Assembly: GCA_902769805.1 (NCBI GenBank)
Contig: CACXQL010000029.1
Coordinates: 1 to 46,424 of the forward strand
Source of the DNA: an uncultured Prevotellaceae bacterium
GTDB lineage: Bacteria > Bacteroidota > Bacteroidia > Bacteroidales > Bacteroidaceae
Length of the DNA: 46,424 nt
Direction: 5' to 3'
Shown: piece by piece, positions 14,551-23,828 of the stretch
Layout of the letters: every line of letters starts with the position of its first letter
How positions within the stretch are numbered: position 1 is the stretch's first letter
Position numbers and translations under genes: made by a program
The notes under the pieces: model-generated
Database searches by the model: none
What the model was told of the DNA's origin: nothing
The model's input: the letters and a program-made list of their open reading frames with translations, nothing else

Positions 14551-14765
14551 ACGACTCGTTTGGAGGCTCCAAACGGGGTGAATGGAGCCTTCAAACTTCA
14601 CAAACTTTTTGCACATTTCGCAAAACACCTACCTTGGTTAATGTCGTTTCTCCCTCCTCCTTCCAATGCCTTCTATCACTTACGCTAAAGCCTTCTATCG
14701 CTGTTGCTAAAGCCTGTTATACCCCCATGGGAGGCTTTAGTATACCCCCTAAACAGATACTGGAA
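14551..14765. repeat. 22-bp tandem array B
   Basis: This fills most of the 445-bp gap between tRNA-Gln and the SGNH gene. It starts with a 19-bp palindrome CGTTTGGAG-G-CTCCAAACG (centre 14566) and a related weaker unit centred at 14588. After a degenerate stretch, GCC-headed units recur exactly 22 nt apart at 14668, 14690, 14712 and 14734 (GCCTTCTATC...GCTAAA type). CTAAAGCC (14707-14714) pairs exactly with GGCTTTAG (14733-14740). No gene is seen in it. Confidence 0.7.
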
Positions 14766-14850
14766 TGAAGCATTGGAGATACTGGAGTAAAATGGGAGTA
14801 AAAATATCCAAAATTTCTCTTAATACCAAAGTTTTTTCATCCAAAATGCT

Positions 14851-14858
14851 TATCTTTG
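14851..14858 (+). promoter_or_regulatory. -7 box of the SGNH hydrolase gene
   Basis: TATCTTTG, perfect consensus, 20 nt before the ATG at 14878. No clear -33 element. Confidence 0.6.
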
Positions 14859-14877
14859 CAACAAAATTTAAACTATT

Positions 14878-15508
14878 ATGAAGAAATCTATTATCCTAAC
14901 ACTAATGGCAGTTGTCAGCATCGCTGCATCAGCACAGACTAAGAAGGTGTCCATCCTGGGTGACTCGTATTCTACTTTTCAAGGCGTTGGTCCTGCCCAT
15001 TACGCACCATTCTACCCTAACGACAGAAATGATGTGAAAGAGGTGGACCAGACCTGGTGGAGTATGTTCATAAAAGCCAAGGGCTATCAGTTGGAGAAAA
15101 ACGACTCATGGGGCGGCACCACCATCTGCGGCACAGGTTATGGCAGGATGGATTCATCGCGCAACAACTTCATCTCGCGTGTTGACAGTCTGGGCAATCC
15201 CGATATTATCTTTGTGTTTGGAGGCACCAACGATGCCTGGGCCAACTCTCCCGTGGGCGAATACCAGTATTCCGACTGGACCAAGGAAGACTGCAAGAAC
15301 TTCCGTGAAGCGCTATCCCAATGCAAGGATTTACTCCCTGCTGAACTCTGAGCTCAGGGAACCTATCAACGAGTCGATGCGCGAGATCTGCAAACACTAC
15401 AATATTCAACTCATCGAATTGCACGACATTGACAAGCAGAACGGTCATCCCTCCATCAGTGGCATGAAGAGCATCTGCGAGCAATTGCTTACAGGTCTGA
15501 AGGACTGA
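14878..15508 (+). pseudogene. Secreted SGNH/GDSL-type hydrolase, frame broken
   Basis: The first frame (14878-15351) has a signal peptide ending ASAQ, the nucleophile block SILGDSYSTF and the block VFGGTNDAW. It goes out of frame after CKNFRE and stops at ELS-like residues PAEL. The second frame carries on from about 15310 with KRYPNARIYSLLNSELREP, includes the catalytic Asp/His block DKQNGHPSISGM and ends at 15508. Joining the frames gives a complete esterase or acetylesterase, except that about ten residues expected between FRE and KRYPN are missing, so a short deletion rather than a single-base error is likely. Substrate unknown. Neighbouring CE1 esterase suggests polysaccharide deacylation. 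Confidence 0.75.
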
Positions 15509-15585
15509 AATGCCATAGGGACACATGACTGAAGGAAGAGGCGATCCACCCTAATTCTCCTCGTAAGGAAGGGAGAAATAAAAAA

Positions 15586-15610
15586 CCTGAGCGATAGCCC
15601 AGGCTTTTTA
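15586..15610. terminator. Terminator after the SGNH gene
   Basis: CCTGAGC (15586-15592) and GCCCAGG (15597-15603) form a short hairpin with one mismatch, preceded by A-run and followed by CTTTTTATT. Confidence 0.65.
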
Positions 15611-15719
15611 TTGTTACGCAAGAGTAATACTCATGGGATAACATTCTTTTTTCATAAGCGGTTCTCTTTGAACAAAGGTATGAAAAATGTTTTATATTTC
15701 AAACTATTATCAAGTTTTA

Positions 15720-15751
15720 TTTGGTAAATTATAGTATTTGTCGTACCTTCG
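15720..15751 (+). promoter_or_regulatory. Promoter of the CE1-type esterase
   Basis: TTTG (15720-15723), 20 nt, TACCTTCG (15744-15751), one mismatch in the -7 box. The start codon follows 32 nt later. Confidence 0.6.
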
Positions 15752-15783
15752 CAAACGAGAACAAATGACTAACAAATAATAAT

Positions 15784-16953
15784 ATGAGAATGAAGATGAT
15801 GATGACCATGCTGTTGATGGTCGTTTGCTATACACAAGTGGTAGCACAGGGATTCAATAGGGAACCGATGCCAGAAGGGTCGTACTCTCCAGTAACCAAT
15901 ATTAATCGCAGCGGGTATCCACGTGTTCTCAAGGACAATAGTGTGATGTTCCGTGTACAGGCACCACAGGCACAATTGGTGCAGATAGACTTATGCGGCA
16001 CGAAGTATGATATGACAAAAGGTGAGAGTGGCATTTGGACCGTGACGACAAAGCCGCAGGTACCAGGTTTCCACTATTACTCACTGGTAGTGGATGGCGT
16101 GTCAACTGCTGATCCAGCCAGTCAGTCATTCTTCGGATGTAGTCGTTGGTCGAGTGCTATTGAGATTCAAGAGGAGGGAATGAATGACTTTGAGGTGCAG
16201 GATGTGCCTCATGGTGAGGTACGTACCATCTACTACTATTCGAAGGTGGATGAGACCTGGCGTCCCTTACTGGTGTATACGCCTGCAGGTTATAACGAGA
16301 GTAAGGAGACATATCCTGTGGTATATATCCAGCATGGAGGGGGTGAGGACCACCGCGGATGGATGGATCAGGGACGTACAGCACAAATTATAGATAACCT
16401 GATTGCTGCTGGCAAGGCAGTACCCATGATTGTAGTCAGTTCGAATAGCAATGTACATGCGCGTAATGGTGGCTTTGGTGGTGGTTACAGTTGGCAGGGT
16501 ATGCAGTCATTCCGCTCGGAGATGATAGACAATATCATCCCATTTGTAGAGAAGACTTATCGTGTAAAGAAGGATCGTAAGAGTCGGGCGATGTGTGGTC
16601 TCTCGATGGGTGGCGGACAATCGTTCTATATCGGACTGCGCGACCCAGAAGTGTTTGCTAACGTAGGTGTGTTCTCAACGGGTATGTTCGGAGGTATTCA
16701 AGGAGCCTCGAACTTCGATTTGGAGAAGGAGGTGCCTGGTATGCTGACAGATACCAAGACATTCAACCAGCAGTTCGACGTGTTCTTTGTGAGTTGTGGA
16801 GAGCAGGACCCACGCATAGAATATACGCGCAACATCGTGAAGAAGATGCGTGAAGGTGGTGTGGATGTGAAATTCAACTCCTACCCAGGCGACCATGAAT
16901 GGCAAGTATGGCGTAAGTCACTGCATGAGTTCGCACAATATCTGTTCCGATAA
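15784..16953 (+). CDS. Secreted CE1-type esterase with N-terminal CBM48-like domain
   Basis: 389 residues. Signal peptide MTMLLMVVCYTQVVAQ. Residues about 40-125 form an early-set beta domain (VMFRVQAPQAQLVQIDLCG to YYSLVVDGVSTADP) like CBM48/E-set modules. The alpha/beta-hydrolase domain (about 140-389) has YPVVYIQHGGGEDH as oxyanion region, the nucleophile in GLSMGGGQSF, an acid near SCGEQDPR and the His in PGDHEWQVW. This architecture is known for feruloyl and acetyl esterases acting on arabinoxylan in Prevotella-like bacteria. The substrate cannot be fixed from sequence. Own promoter and terminator. Confidence 0.85.
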   Translation: MRMKMMMTMLLMVVCYTQVVAQGFNREPMPEGSYSPVTNINRSGYPRVLKDNSVMFRVQAPQAQLVQIDLCGTKYDMTKGESGIWTVTTKPQVPGFHYYSLVVDGVSTADPASQSFFGCSRWSSAIEIQEEGMNDFEVQDVPHGEVRTIYYYSKVDETWRPLLVYTPAGYNESKETYPVVYIQHGGGEDHRGWMDQGRTAQIIDNLIAAGKAVPMIVVSSNSNVHARNGGFGGGYSWQGMQSFRSEMIDNIIPFVEKTYRVKKDRKSRAMCGLSMGGGQSFYIGLRDPEVFANVGVFSTGMFGGIQGASNFDLEKEVPGMLTDTKTFNQQFDVFFVSCGEQDPRIEYTRNIVKKMREGGVDVKFNSYPGDHEWQVWRKSLHEFAQYLFR

Positions 16954-17008
16954 GACAGCATGTCGAGAAACAGAGAAGACAAGGGATAGAATAGTACTCA
17001 CGTTCGAA

Positions 17009-17033
17009 AAAAATCAAGATTCTCTTGGTTTTT
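17009..17033 (+). terminator. Terminator of the esterase gene
   Basis: AAAAATCAAG (17009-17018) and CTTGGTTTTT (17024-17033), a 10-bp stem with one G-T pair. It overlaps the -33 box of the rsfS promoter. Confidence 0.65.
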
Positions 17034-17055
17034 TACTCACTTAATCGTACCTTTG
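17025..17055 (+). promoter_or_regulatory. rsfS-ftsH-cdsA promoter
   Basis: TTGG (17025-17028), 19 nt, TACCTTTG (17048-17055). The rsfS ATG is 17 nt beyond, which rules out the longer reading frame that starts within the promoter. Confidence 0.7.
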
Positions 17056-17072
17056 CACACAAAAGTTTAAAA

Positions 17073-17432
17073 ATGGAAGTGACATCTCAGTTAGTAGATA
17101 CTATCATAAAAGGAATACAAGAGAAAAAAGGCGCGAACATTGTCGTCGCAGACTTGAACTGCATTGAAGGGGCTATCTGCCGTTATTTCGTTATCTGCCA
17201 GGGTAACTCGCCCTCACAGGTGGAGGCAATTACTGAGTCTGTGGGCGAATTCGCCCAGAAAGAACAAGGGGAGAAACCGACAGCCGTCGCAGGACTGGAG
17301 AATGCCCAATGGGTGGCAATGGACTATAGCGACGTAATGGTACATATCTTCTTGCCTGATATCCGTGAGTATTATGACCTGGAGCATCTGTGGGACGATG
17401 CTGATTTAACCCATATACCCGAGCTTGACTAA
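17073..17432 (+). CDS. rsfS: Ribosome silencing factor RsfS
   Basis: 119 residues from the ATG at 17073. RsfS (YbeB/Iojap family) binds uL14 on the 50S subunit and blocks subunit joining when nutrients are scarce. Seen: KGANIVVADLNCIEGAICRYF, VICQGNSPSQVEAITESV, the block AVAGLENAQWVAMDYSDV and the ending YYDLEHLWDDA, all diagnostic for the family. The start was chosen because the promoter's -7 box ends at 17055. It is 12 nt before ftsH; rsfS-ftsH-cdsA is a common gene order in Bacteroidota. Confidence 0.95.
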   Translation: MEVTSQLVDTIIKGIQEKKGANIVVADLNCIEGAICRYFVICQGNSPSQVEAITESVGEFAQKEQGEKPTAVAGLENAQWVAMDYSDVMVHIFLPDIREYYDLEHLWDDADLTHIPELD

Positions 17433-17444
17433 AGAAATAAATGC

Positions 17445-19437
17445 ATGAATAAGAAACCTAACAATAACGAGCCTAAGATGAATATGCCCAAGTTCAACAT
17501 GAACTGGATCTATATCTTGGCTATCATTGCCCTTGCAGTGCTCTATTTCACCAATGGTAATGAGAACTCCAGCGTACAGACCACCACCCCGTATAGCAAT
17601 TTCAAAACGTGGGTGATGAAGGGGTATGCCCAGAAGATTGTGGTCAACAAGAACTCGAATACCTTGGTGATGTATGTAAAACCTGAACATATCCGTGATG
17701 TGTTCCATCAGGGTGTGAAGAACACAGGCAAGGAACCGAGTGTCGCCGTGGAGTTCGGATCGGTAGACCAAGTGGAGCAGTTTATTAACCAGGCTCGTGA
17801 ACAGAAGAAGTTCAGCGGTGAACTCGCCTATGACAACCGTCGTGAGAGTGAGTTCATGAACTCGCTGATTATGAATGTCCTGTTCTTCGGAGCTATCATT
17901 GCCGTCTGGATATTCATCATGCGTCGCATGAGTGGCGGCGGCATGGGCGGTGGTGGAGGTATCTTCAGCGTTGGTAAGTCGAAGGCACAGATGTATGAGA
18001 AGGGAGCCTCTTTGGGTATCACCTTCAAGGATGTGGCTGGTCAGGCTGGTGCCAAACAGGAGATGCAGGAGATTGTGGACTTCCTAAAGAATCCGCAGAA
18101 ATATACAGACTTAGGTGGAAAGATTCCCAAGGGAGCCTTATTGGTAGGTCCTCCAGGAACTGGTAAGACGTTGCTTGCCAAGGCTGTTGCTGGTGAAGCT
18201 GGCGTTCCTTTCTTCTCGATGAGCGGTTCCGACTTTGTTGAGATGTTTGTGGGTGTGGGAGCCTCTCGTGTTCGTGACCTCTTCAACCAAGCAAAGACCA
18301 AAGCCCCCTGTATCATCTTCATCGATGAGATAGATGCCGTGGGACGTGCCCGTTCGAAGAATCCTGCTATGGGTGGCAACGATGAGCGCGAGAATACGCT
18401 GAATGCTTTATTGACAGAAATGGACGGTTTCGGCACAAACAGCGGTATCATCACCCTTGCAGCCACCAACCGTGCCGATATGCTTGACTCAGGTATTCCA
18501 GGTACACCTGAAACCCCTGAAACTTGACGAGAATCTGGACATCGATTTCCTGGCACGTCAGACTCCCGGTTTCTCGGGTGCCGATATCGCCAACGTATGT
18601 AACGAGGCTGCCCTGATAGCCGCTCGCCATAACAAAGAGAAGGTGGACAAGCAAGACTTCCTTGATGCCGTTGACCGTATCATCGGAGGATTGGAGAAGA
18701 AGACGAAGGTGATGACAGAGTCTGAGAAGCGTAGCATCGCCATCCATGAGGCAGGACACGCTACCATCTCATGGTTTACGGAGTTTGCCAATCCGCTAGT
18801 CAAAGTATCTATCGTTCCTCGCGGACAGGCATTGGGTGCTGCTTGGTATCTGCCAGAGGAGCGTGTCTTACAGACTAAAGAGGCGATGCTCGACGAGATG
18901 TGTTCTCTCTTAGGAGGACGTGCCGCCGAAGAACTCTTCATCGGACATATCTCCACTGGAGCCATGAATGATCTGGAGCGCACCACCAAACAGGCATACG
19001 GTATGATTGCCTATGCAGGTATGAGTGACAAATTGCCGAACATCTGCTATTATAATAATAATGAGTACTCCTTCCAGCGTCCTTACTCGGAGACAACGGC
19101 GAAAGTCATGGACGACGAGGTGTTAAAGATGATCAATGAGCAATACGAGCGTGCCAAGAAGATTCTGACAGAGCACAAGGAGGGACATGCAAAGTTGGCT
19201 CAGTTATTGATAGACCGTGAGGTCATCTTTGCCGATGACGTGGAGGAAATTTTCGGCAAGCGCCCTTGGACCAGTCGTGCTGAGGAACTGTTAGAGGCAC
19301 AGCAGCGTGCCGAGGCAGAGCGTATGGCAGAGGAAAGAGCCAAGGAATTAGGATTAATCCCAGAGAACTCAGAGAACTCGGAGAACTCAGAGAACTCAGA
19401 GAACTCAAAGAACTCGGAGAACTCCGATAAAGAATAA
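17445..19437 (+). pseudogene. ftsH: ATP-dependent zinc metalloprotease FtsH, disrupted by an internal deletion
   Basis: The first frame (17445-18527) holds two membrane segments, the AAA domain with Walker A GPPGTGKT (about residue 235) and Walker [12 protein letters not shown] (about 292), then TNRADMLDS, and a frameshift to a stop. The second frame resumes at [13 protein letters not shown] (about 18494) and carries the helical part of the AAA domain and the protease site HEAGHA, to 19437. The residues that should lie between, about 25 including the arginine-finger segment around GRFDR, are absent, with only four nucleotides left in their place. FtsH normally degrades misfolded and regulated membrane proteins; this form should be inactive. 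The C-terminus bears a SEN nonamer tract. Confidence 0.85.
19362..19431 (+). repeat. Nonamer repeat TCRGANNAY in ftsH 3' end
   Basis: Seven to eight in-frame units (TCAGAGAAC, TCGGAGAAC, TCAAAGAAC, last TCCGATAAA) encode SENSENSENSENSKNSENSD directly before the stop. This family of repeats also occurs in the DUF349 and lpxB genes. Confidence 0.85.
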
Positions 19438-19441
19438 GCCT

Positions 19442-20326
19442 ATGAAGAACTTCATCGTCAGAACCATTACAGGCATCATCTTTGTGGCGGCCGTCGTAGC
19501 GAGTTTCCTGCGCCCCGAAGCCATGATATTGTTATTCTCCATCGTGACAGGACTGACTGTCTGGGAGTTTACTGGATTAGTCAACGAACGCCCTGGGGTG
19601 ACTGTCAATCGTTTTATCTCTACCATTGCGGGCGTCTATTTCTTTTTCGCCATGACCTACTATTGTAGTGACATCTACGGTGGAGCCGCCAAATCAGTGG
19701 TATTCATCCCCTACCTCATTACAATTGTTTATCTGTTAGTGGCTGAACTCTATCTGAAACAAGCCGACCCTATCAATAACTGGGCATACACGATGCTCTC
19801 ACAGATGTATGTCGCCCTACCCTTCTCACTGCTTAACGTGCTTGCCTTTACAGCATCACCAGAAGGATTGGTGGTATTCAACCCAATGTTGCCATTGTCT
19901 GTCTTCATCTTCCTTTGGATGAACGACACTGGCGCCTATTGCATCGGTTCGTTGATTGGCAGGCATAAACTCTTCCCACGTATATCCCCTGGGAAGTCAT
20001 GGGAAGGCAGTATAGGCGGTGCCATTGTCGTATTGCTGGTAGCTTACGGTATCAGTATCCTCGACAACGGAGGACTCTACCTGAACGACATCGGTATCAA
20101 ACCCTGTGGTATGCTGTCTATGCCCGAATGGCTCGGATTAGGATTTGTCGTGGTAGTCTTTGGCACATGGGGCGATTTGATTGAGAGTCTCTTCAAGCGC
20201 ACTCTCGGCATCAAGGACAGCGGCAGCATCCTGCCTGGTCATGGTGGCATGCTCGACCGTTTCGACTCCTCTTTGCTTGCCATCCCTGCAACTGTCGTTT
20301 ATCTCTATACAATATCCTTATTTTAA
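19442..20326 (+). CDS. cdsA: Phosphatidate cytidylyltransferase CdsA
   Basis: 294 residues, about eight membrane segments. It makes CDP-diacylglycerol from phosphatidic acid and CTP for phospholipid synthesis at the inner membrane. Seen: WMNDTGAYCIGSLIGRHK and SPGKSWEGSIGGA, and the C-terminal signature GDLIESLFKRTLGIKDSG followed by LPGHGGMLDRFDS, which contains the metal and substrate residues. It starts 4 nt after the ftsH stop, in one operon with rsfS and ftsH, and is followed by GH5 14 nt later. Confidence 0.95.
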   Translation: MKNFIVRTITGIIFVAAVVASFLRPEAMILLFSIVTGLTVWEFTGLVNERPGVTVNRFISTIAGVYFFFAMTYYCSDIYGGAAKSVVFIPYLITIVYLLVAELYLKQADPINNWAYTMLSQMYVALPFSLLNVLAFTASPEGLVVFNPMLPLSVFIFLWMNDTGAYCIGSLIGRHKLFPRISPGKSWEGSIGGAIVVLLVAYGISILDNGGLYLNDIGIKPCGMLSMPEWLGLGFVVVVFGTWGDLIESLFKRTLGIKDSGSILPGHGGMLDRFDSSLLAIPATVVYLYTISLF

Positions 20327-20340
20327 AAACCTACACAAAA

Positions 20341-21297
20341 ATGAAAAAACTATTATCTATTATCCTACTGACTATTGGTATGACACTGACAGTCCATGCC
20401 ACTGACCCTGTTAAACAATATGGGCAATTACAAGTAAAGGGTTCACAACTCTGTGACAAAAAAGGCAATCCAGTTATCCTGCGAGGCGTCAGTCTTGGAT
20501 GGCATAATCTATGGCCCCGTTTCTATAACGACAAGATCGTGAAGACACTGAAAGACGACTGGAACTGCAGTGTCGTCCGTGCTGCCATGGGTATCATGAT
20601 AGAGGATAACTATTTAGAGAATCCCACCTATGCCATGCAGTGCATGACTCCTGTCATCGAGTCAGCCATCAAGAATAATGTCTATGTCATCATCGACTGG
20701 CATACCCACCAGATGAAGACGGCAGAAGCGAAGAAGTTCTTTGGAGAGATGGCAAAGAAATACGGCAAGCATCCCCATATTATCTATGAGATATACAATG
20801 AGCCCGTGGAGGACACTTGGGCTTCTTTGAAACTCTATGCATTAGAGATTATTGCTGAGATTCGCAAGTACGATCCCAACAATATCATACTCGTTGGATG
20901 TCCTCACTGGGATCAGGACATTCATCTCGTTGCAGAGAGTCCGTTAACGGGTATCAAGAACATCATGTACACCGTTCATTTCTATGCTGCCACCCATGGA
21001 GACTATCTGCGTGACCGCATGGAAGCTGCTGTCCAGAAAGGCATCCCTGTCTTCATCTCTGAGAGTGGAGCTACTGAAGCTTCTGGTGATGGTAAGATCG
21101 ATCCGGAGAGCGAAGAGAAATGGATCCAACTGTGTGAGCGTTTAGGTATCAGTTGGGTATGCTGGTCTATCAGCGACAAGAACGAGTCATGCTCCATGCT
21201 CCTGCCACGCGCCACTGCCACAGGTCCTTGGGCAGATGATGTCATCAAAGTGTATGGCAAACTCGTTAAGAACCTACTTTGGAAATATAATCGATAG
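20341..21297 (+). CDS. GH5 endo-beta-1,4-glucanase (cellulase family)
   Basis: 318 residues with a signal peptide ending VHATD. The (beta/alpha)8 domain begins VKGSQLCDKKGNPVILRGVS. Seen: the conserved Arg in CSVVRAAMG, the His in VIIDWHTHQ, the acid/base Glu in IYEIYNEPVED (about 152) and the nucleophile Glu in VFISESGATE (about 238), followed by WVCWSISDKNES. This is the GH5 endoglucanase pattern (subfamily 2-like); related mannanase or lichenase activity is possible. No binding module. It follows cdsA with 14 nt and precedes an LRR/dockerin gene by 31 nt, so it may share their transcript. Confidence 0.9.
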   Translation: MKKLLSIILLTIGMTLTVHATDPVKQYGQLQVKGSQLCDKKGNPVILRGVSLGWHNLWPRFYNDKIVKTLKDDWNCSVVRAAMGIMIEDNYLENPTYAMQCMTPVIESAIKNNVYVIIDWHTHQMKTAEAKKFFGEMAKKYGKHPHIIYEIYNEPVEDTWASLKLYALEIIAEIRKYDPNNIILVGCPHWDQDIHLVAESPLTGIKNIMYTVHFYAATHGDYLRDRMEAAVQKGIPVFISESGATEASGDGKIDPESEEKWIQLCERLGISWVCWSISDKNESCSMLLPRATATGPWADDVIKVYGKLVKNLLWKYNR

Positions 21298-21328
21298 AAA
21301 AGCAAGTAACTAACTAATATAAATTATT

Positions 21329-23260
21329 ATGAAACAACAAAAACTATCTATTCTACTCACTATCATCCTGAGCATGGTTGGCATCGAAACTTTCGCCCAC
21401 GACTTTGAAATGGTTAACGGTGACGGCAAAACCATCTATTATACCAAGACAGGAGAAACAGAAGTCGAAGTCACCTTTTGCAATGTTTCTTCCTCTAGTG
21501 TTTACGAGGGCGAGGTAGTTATCCCGAAAACCGTCACCTATAACGATATCACCTACAATGTGACGGGCATTGGCGCACAAGCGTTCTATCAGTGTAAGAA
21601 ATTAACATCTGTAACCATCCCCGCCAGTGTGACGAGTCTGGGTGAAAAGGCGTTCTACCATTGCACTGGTCTTACCTCGGTTACCATGTACTGCGACCCG
21701 AATAACATTGGCATGTATTTGTTCGATGGTTGCAGTAGTCTTACCACTATGACTTTCCATTGCAAGGCAATCTATTCAATGATGGTAGGTGGTGCATACG
21801 CCTTACAAGAAGCCATCATCGGAGATGAAGTAACGACCATCGGCGACAATGTATTCAAGAGTTTCACCAACCTAAAGAAAGTTACCATGGGCAGTGGTGT
21901 GACGAACATCGGTAAGAGTGCGTTCTTTGGTTGCAGTAGCCTCAACGACTTGACTATCGGTAGCAACGTGACGAGTATGGACAAAGAGGCGTTCAGAGGT
22001 TGCAAGAGCCTGACAACGATTGATATTCCAGCTAGTTTGACCATCATTGGCGATGATGTTTTCAACGAATGTACTGGTCTTACCACACTAACTATCCCTG
22101 ATAACGTGACGGACATTGGCGAACGCTCATTCTCTGGTTGCAGCGGTTTGACCTCTGTCACCTTTGGTAAGGGTCTGACAACGATAGGCACATATGCGTT
22201 CTATGAGTGCAGTCTTCTGACCACCATCGATATTCCCGATAACGTGACAACACTTGGCTATTATGCTTTCCAGGGTTGCTCAAGCATAACTGCAGTAAAC
22301 ATCGGCAGCGGCGTGACAAACTTTGGGGTTGATGTGTTCGCCAAATGTGTCAACATCACCTCGTTAACTTTTCATTGCCAGAACGTCGGCGCCTGGTTTA
22401 TGAATAATAGCGGCATACAAGAAATTGTCATCGGTGATGAAGTGGAAAGCATCGGTCAGAGAGCGTTCTTTCAGTGCGCTGGTCTGAAGTCGCTGACCTT
22501 AGGCAATCAGTTGACCACCATTGACAATGAAGCATTCTCTGGCTGTACAAATCTGACAGCCATAGAAATCCCTAACAGTGTGAAGAGCATCGGTTTTCAT
22601 GCGTTCTATGGTTGCACTGGTCTGACTACTTTGGAAATTCCCAACACCTTAACGAGCATAAACACAAGTGCATTCCAGATGTGCAAAAACATCACCGCAG
22701 TGACTATCCATTGTAGTGAAATCAATTATTGGTTTGCCGAGATACCATCCCTTCAGGAAGTCGTCCTCGGTGAAGAAGTGACAAAACTTCGTGACATGTC
22801 CTTCTACGGCAGCACAGGTCTGACCTGCATCACCTTGTATGCGACCACTCCACCCTCCTGTGGAACCAACGTGTTCTACAATGTCGACAAAAAGAATTGT
22901 AAAATCATTGTGCCAGAGGAAAGCCTCGAACTCTACAAGAAAGCTGACGAATGGAAAGACTTCGGAACAATAGAAGCTAATGTCGAAAACGACCCCTATA
23001 TCATCAAAAAGAAAAGTATAAAAGGTCAGTTAACGGATTGCATCACACTCATCAATGATGCTGAAACGGAAATCAATGCCCTCCCCTACGATGACACCAA
23101 GACACTGGAAGAGAATCAGAAGGCGATTGATGATATTATTGCCAAGCTGATAAATAACCTGGCGAAGCAATTTAACTTAGTGGGCGACGCGGACGGCGAC
23201 GGCACTATTGACGTGAACGACGTTCAGAAAACTATTAATATTATTTTGGGCAAGGAATAG
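21329..23260 (+). CDS. Secreted BspA-type LRR protein with C-terminal dockerin-like segment
   Basis: 643 residues. A signal peptide (ILLTIILSMVGIETFA) is followed by a short beta head and about 18 LRR_5/BspA repeats of some 23 residues with the form AF.GC..LT.I.IP..V..IG (about 70-520). The end, LVGDADGDGTIDVNDVQKTI then NIILGKE, is one dockerin-type calcium loop plus helix. BspA-like proteins bind host or plant surfaces, or other bacteria. The dockerin-like end may dock on a cohesin such as that encoded at 7454-8101; this is inference. It follows GH5 by 31 nt and ends at a strong bidirectional terminator. Confidence 0.82.
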   Translation: MKQQKLSILLTIILSMVGIETFAHDFEMVNGDGKTIYYTKTGETEVEVTFCNVSSSSVYEGEVVIPKTVTYNDITYNVTGIGAQAFYQCKKLTSVTIPASVTSLGEKAFYHCTGLTSVTMYCDPNNIGMYLFDGCSSLTTMTFHCKAIYSMMVGGAYALQEAIIGDEVTTIGDNVFKSFTNLKKVTMGSGVTNIGKSAFFGCSSLNDLTIGSNVTSMDKEAFRGCKSLTTIDIPASLTIIGDDVFNECTGLTTLTIPDNVTDIGERSFSGCSGLTSVTFGKGLTTIGTYAFYECSLLTTIDIPDNVTTLGYYAFQGCSSITAVNIGSGVTNFGVDVFAKCVNITSLTFHCQNVGAWFMNNSGIQEIVIGDEVESIGQRAFFQCAGLKSLTLGNQLTTIDNEAFSGCTNLTAIEIPNSVKSIGFHAFYGCTGLTTLEIPNTLTSINTSAFQMCKNITAVTIHCSEINYWFAEIPSLQEVVLGEEVTKLRDMSFYGSTGLTCITLYATTPPSCGTNVFYNVDKKNCKIIVPEESLELYKKADEWKDFGTIEANVENDPYIIKKKSIKGQLTDCITLINDAETEINALPYDDTKTLEENQKAIDDIIAKLINNLAKQFNLVGDADGDGTIDVNDVQKTINIILGKE

Positions 23261-23280
23261 TTCTGTCCCCAATATATATA

Positions 23281-23324
23281 ACAAACAAGCGAGATGACAA
23301 TTGCCACCTCGCTTGTTTGTTTTC
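23281..23324. terminator. Bidirectional terminator between convergent genes
   Basis: ACAAACAAGCGAG (23281-23293) pairs exactly with CTCGCTTGTTTGT (23308-23320), a 13-bp stem, with T-rich tail on the plus strand and TATATATTGG on the other. Confidence 0.9.
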
Positions 23325-23333
23325 ACTTATTGT

Positions 23334-23828
23334 TTAATCTTTCGTCTCGACTTGTTCCCGCCAAGGATCGAAGAAGTTTTCTATCATCGCATAGGCAGAC
23401 ATTGCCTCAGGCTTGATCTCATGACCGCTCCATGTGGCATTGACTTTGATGACAGTACCCTCGAAGAGATACTCCTGATAGATGCGATAGGTAGCTCCGC
23501 CTTCCAACTGTTCATCGTGATTGTAACCATCGAGTTTGTAAACCTCTCCCTTTTCCAACAACTGTCGCATCTTCTCTACCTCTGCGGCAGTCACCGTAAA
23601 GGTCTTCTTGACAGCATCTCTAAAGTGGCAGTCATTATACAAGCTCACCACTATCTGTGGCTCCTTGCCTTCATCTGCGATAAGTTCACAATAACTCTTG
23701 CCAAGTCCTGCATGACGATTACAGGAATAACTGCAATAAATCAGTTTTCCTTTCGGAGCCTCTTGTGAAAAACCAGTCATAGCCATCAATAAAGCACCTA
23801 TTAGGATGACAATTCTACCTACGCTCAT
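23334..23828 (-). CDS. Secreted protein of unknown function
   Basis: 164 residues with a signal peptide (IVILIGALLMAMTGFSQ), so probably periplasmic. I do not recognise the family. The mature part is mixed alpha/beta with two cysteines close together (YCSYSCNRHAG) and one in each of YCELI and NDCHF, which could form disulphides or bind metal. Its start overlaps the UraA stop by 4 nt, making it the last gene of the nucleobase-transport operon and hinting at a linked role. Confidence 0.6.
   Translation of the reverse strand: MSVGRIVILIGALLMAMTGFSQEAPKGKLIYCSYSCNRHAGLGKSYCELIADEGKEPQIVVSLYNDCHFRDAVKKTFTVTAAEVEKMRQLLEKGEVYKLDGYNHDEQLEGGATYRIYQEYLFEGTVIKVNATWSGHEIKPEAMSAYAMIENFFDPWREQVETKD

Noticed and set aside
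14641-14665. Another copy of the 38-bp cassette arm (CTCCCTCCTCCTTCC)
   Set aside because: Only about 15 pyrimidine-rich bases match and there is no partner arm or ORF.
17445-19437. Programmed frameshift producing full FtsH
   Set aside because: A whole conserved segment is missing at the junction, which a ribosomal slip could not restore, and no slippery sequence with a structure was seen.
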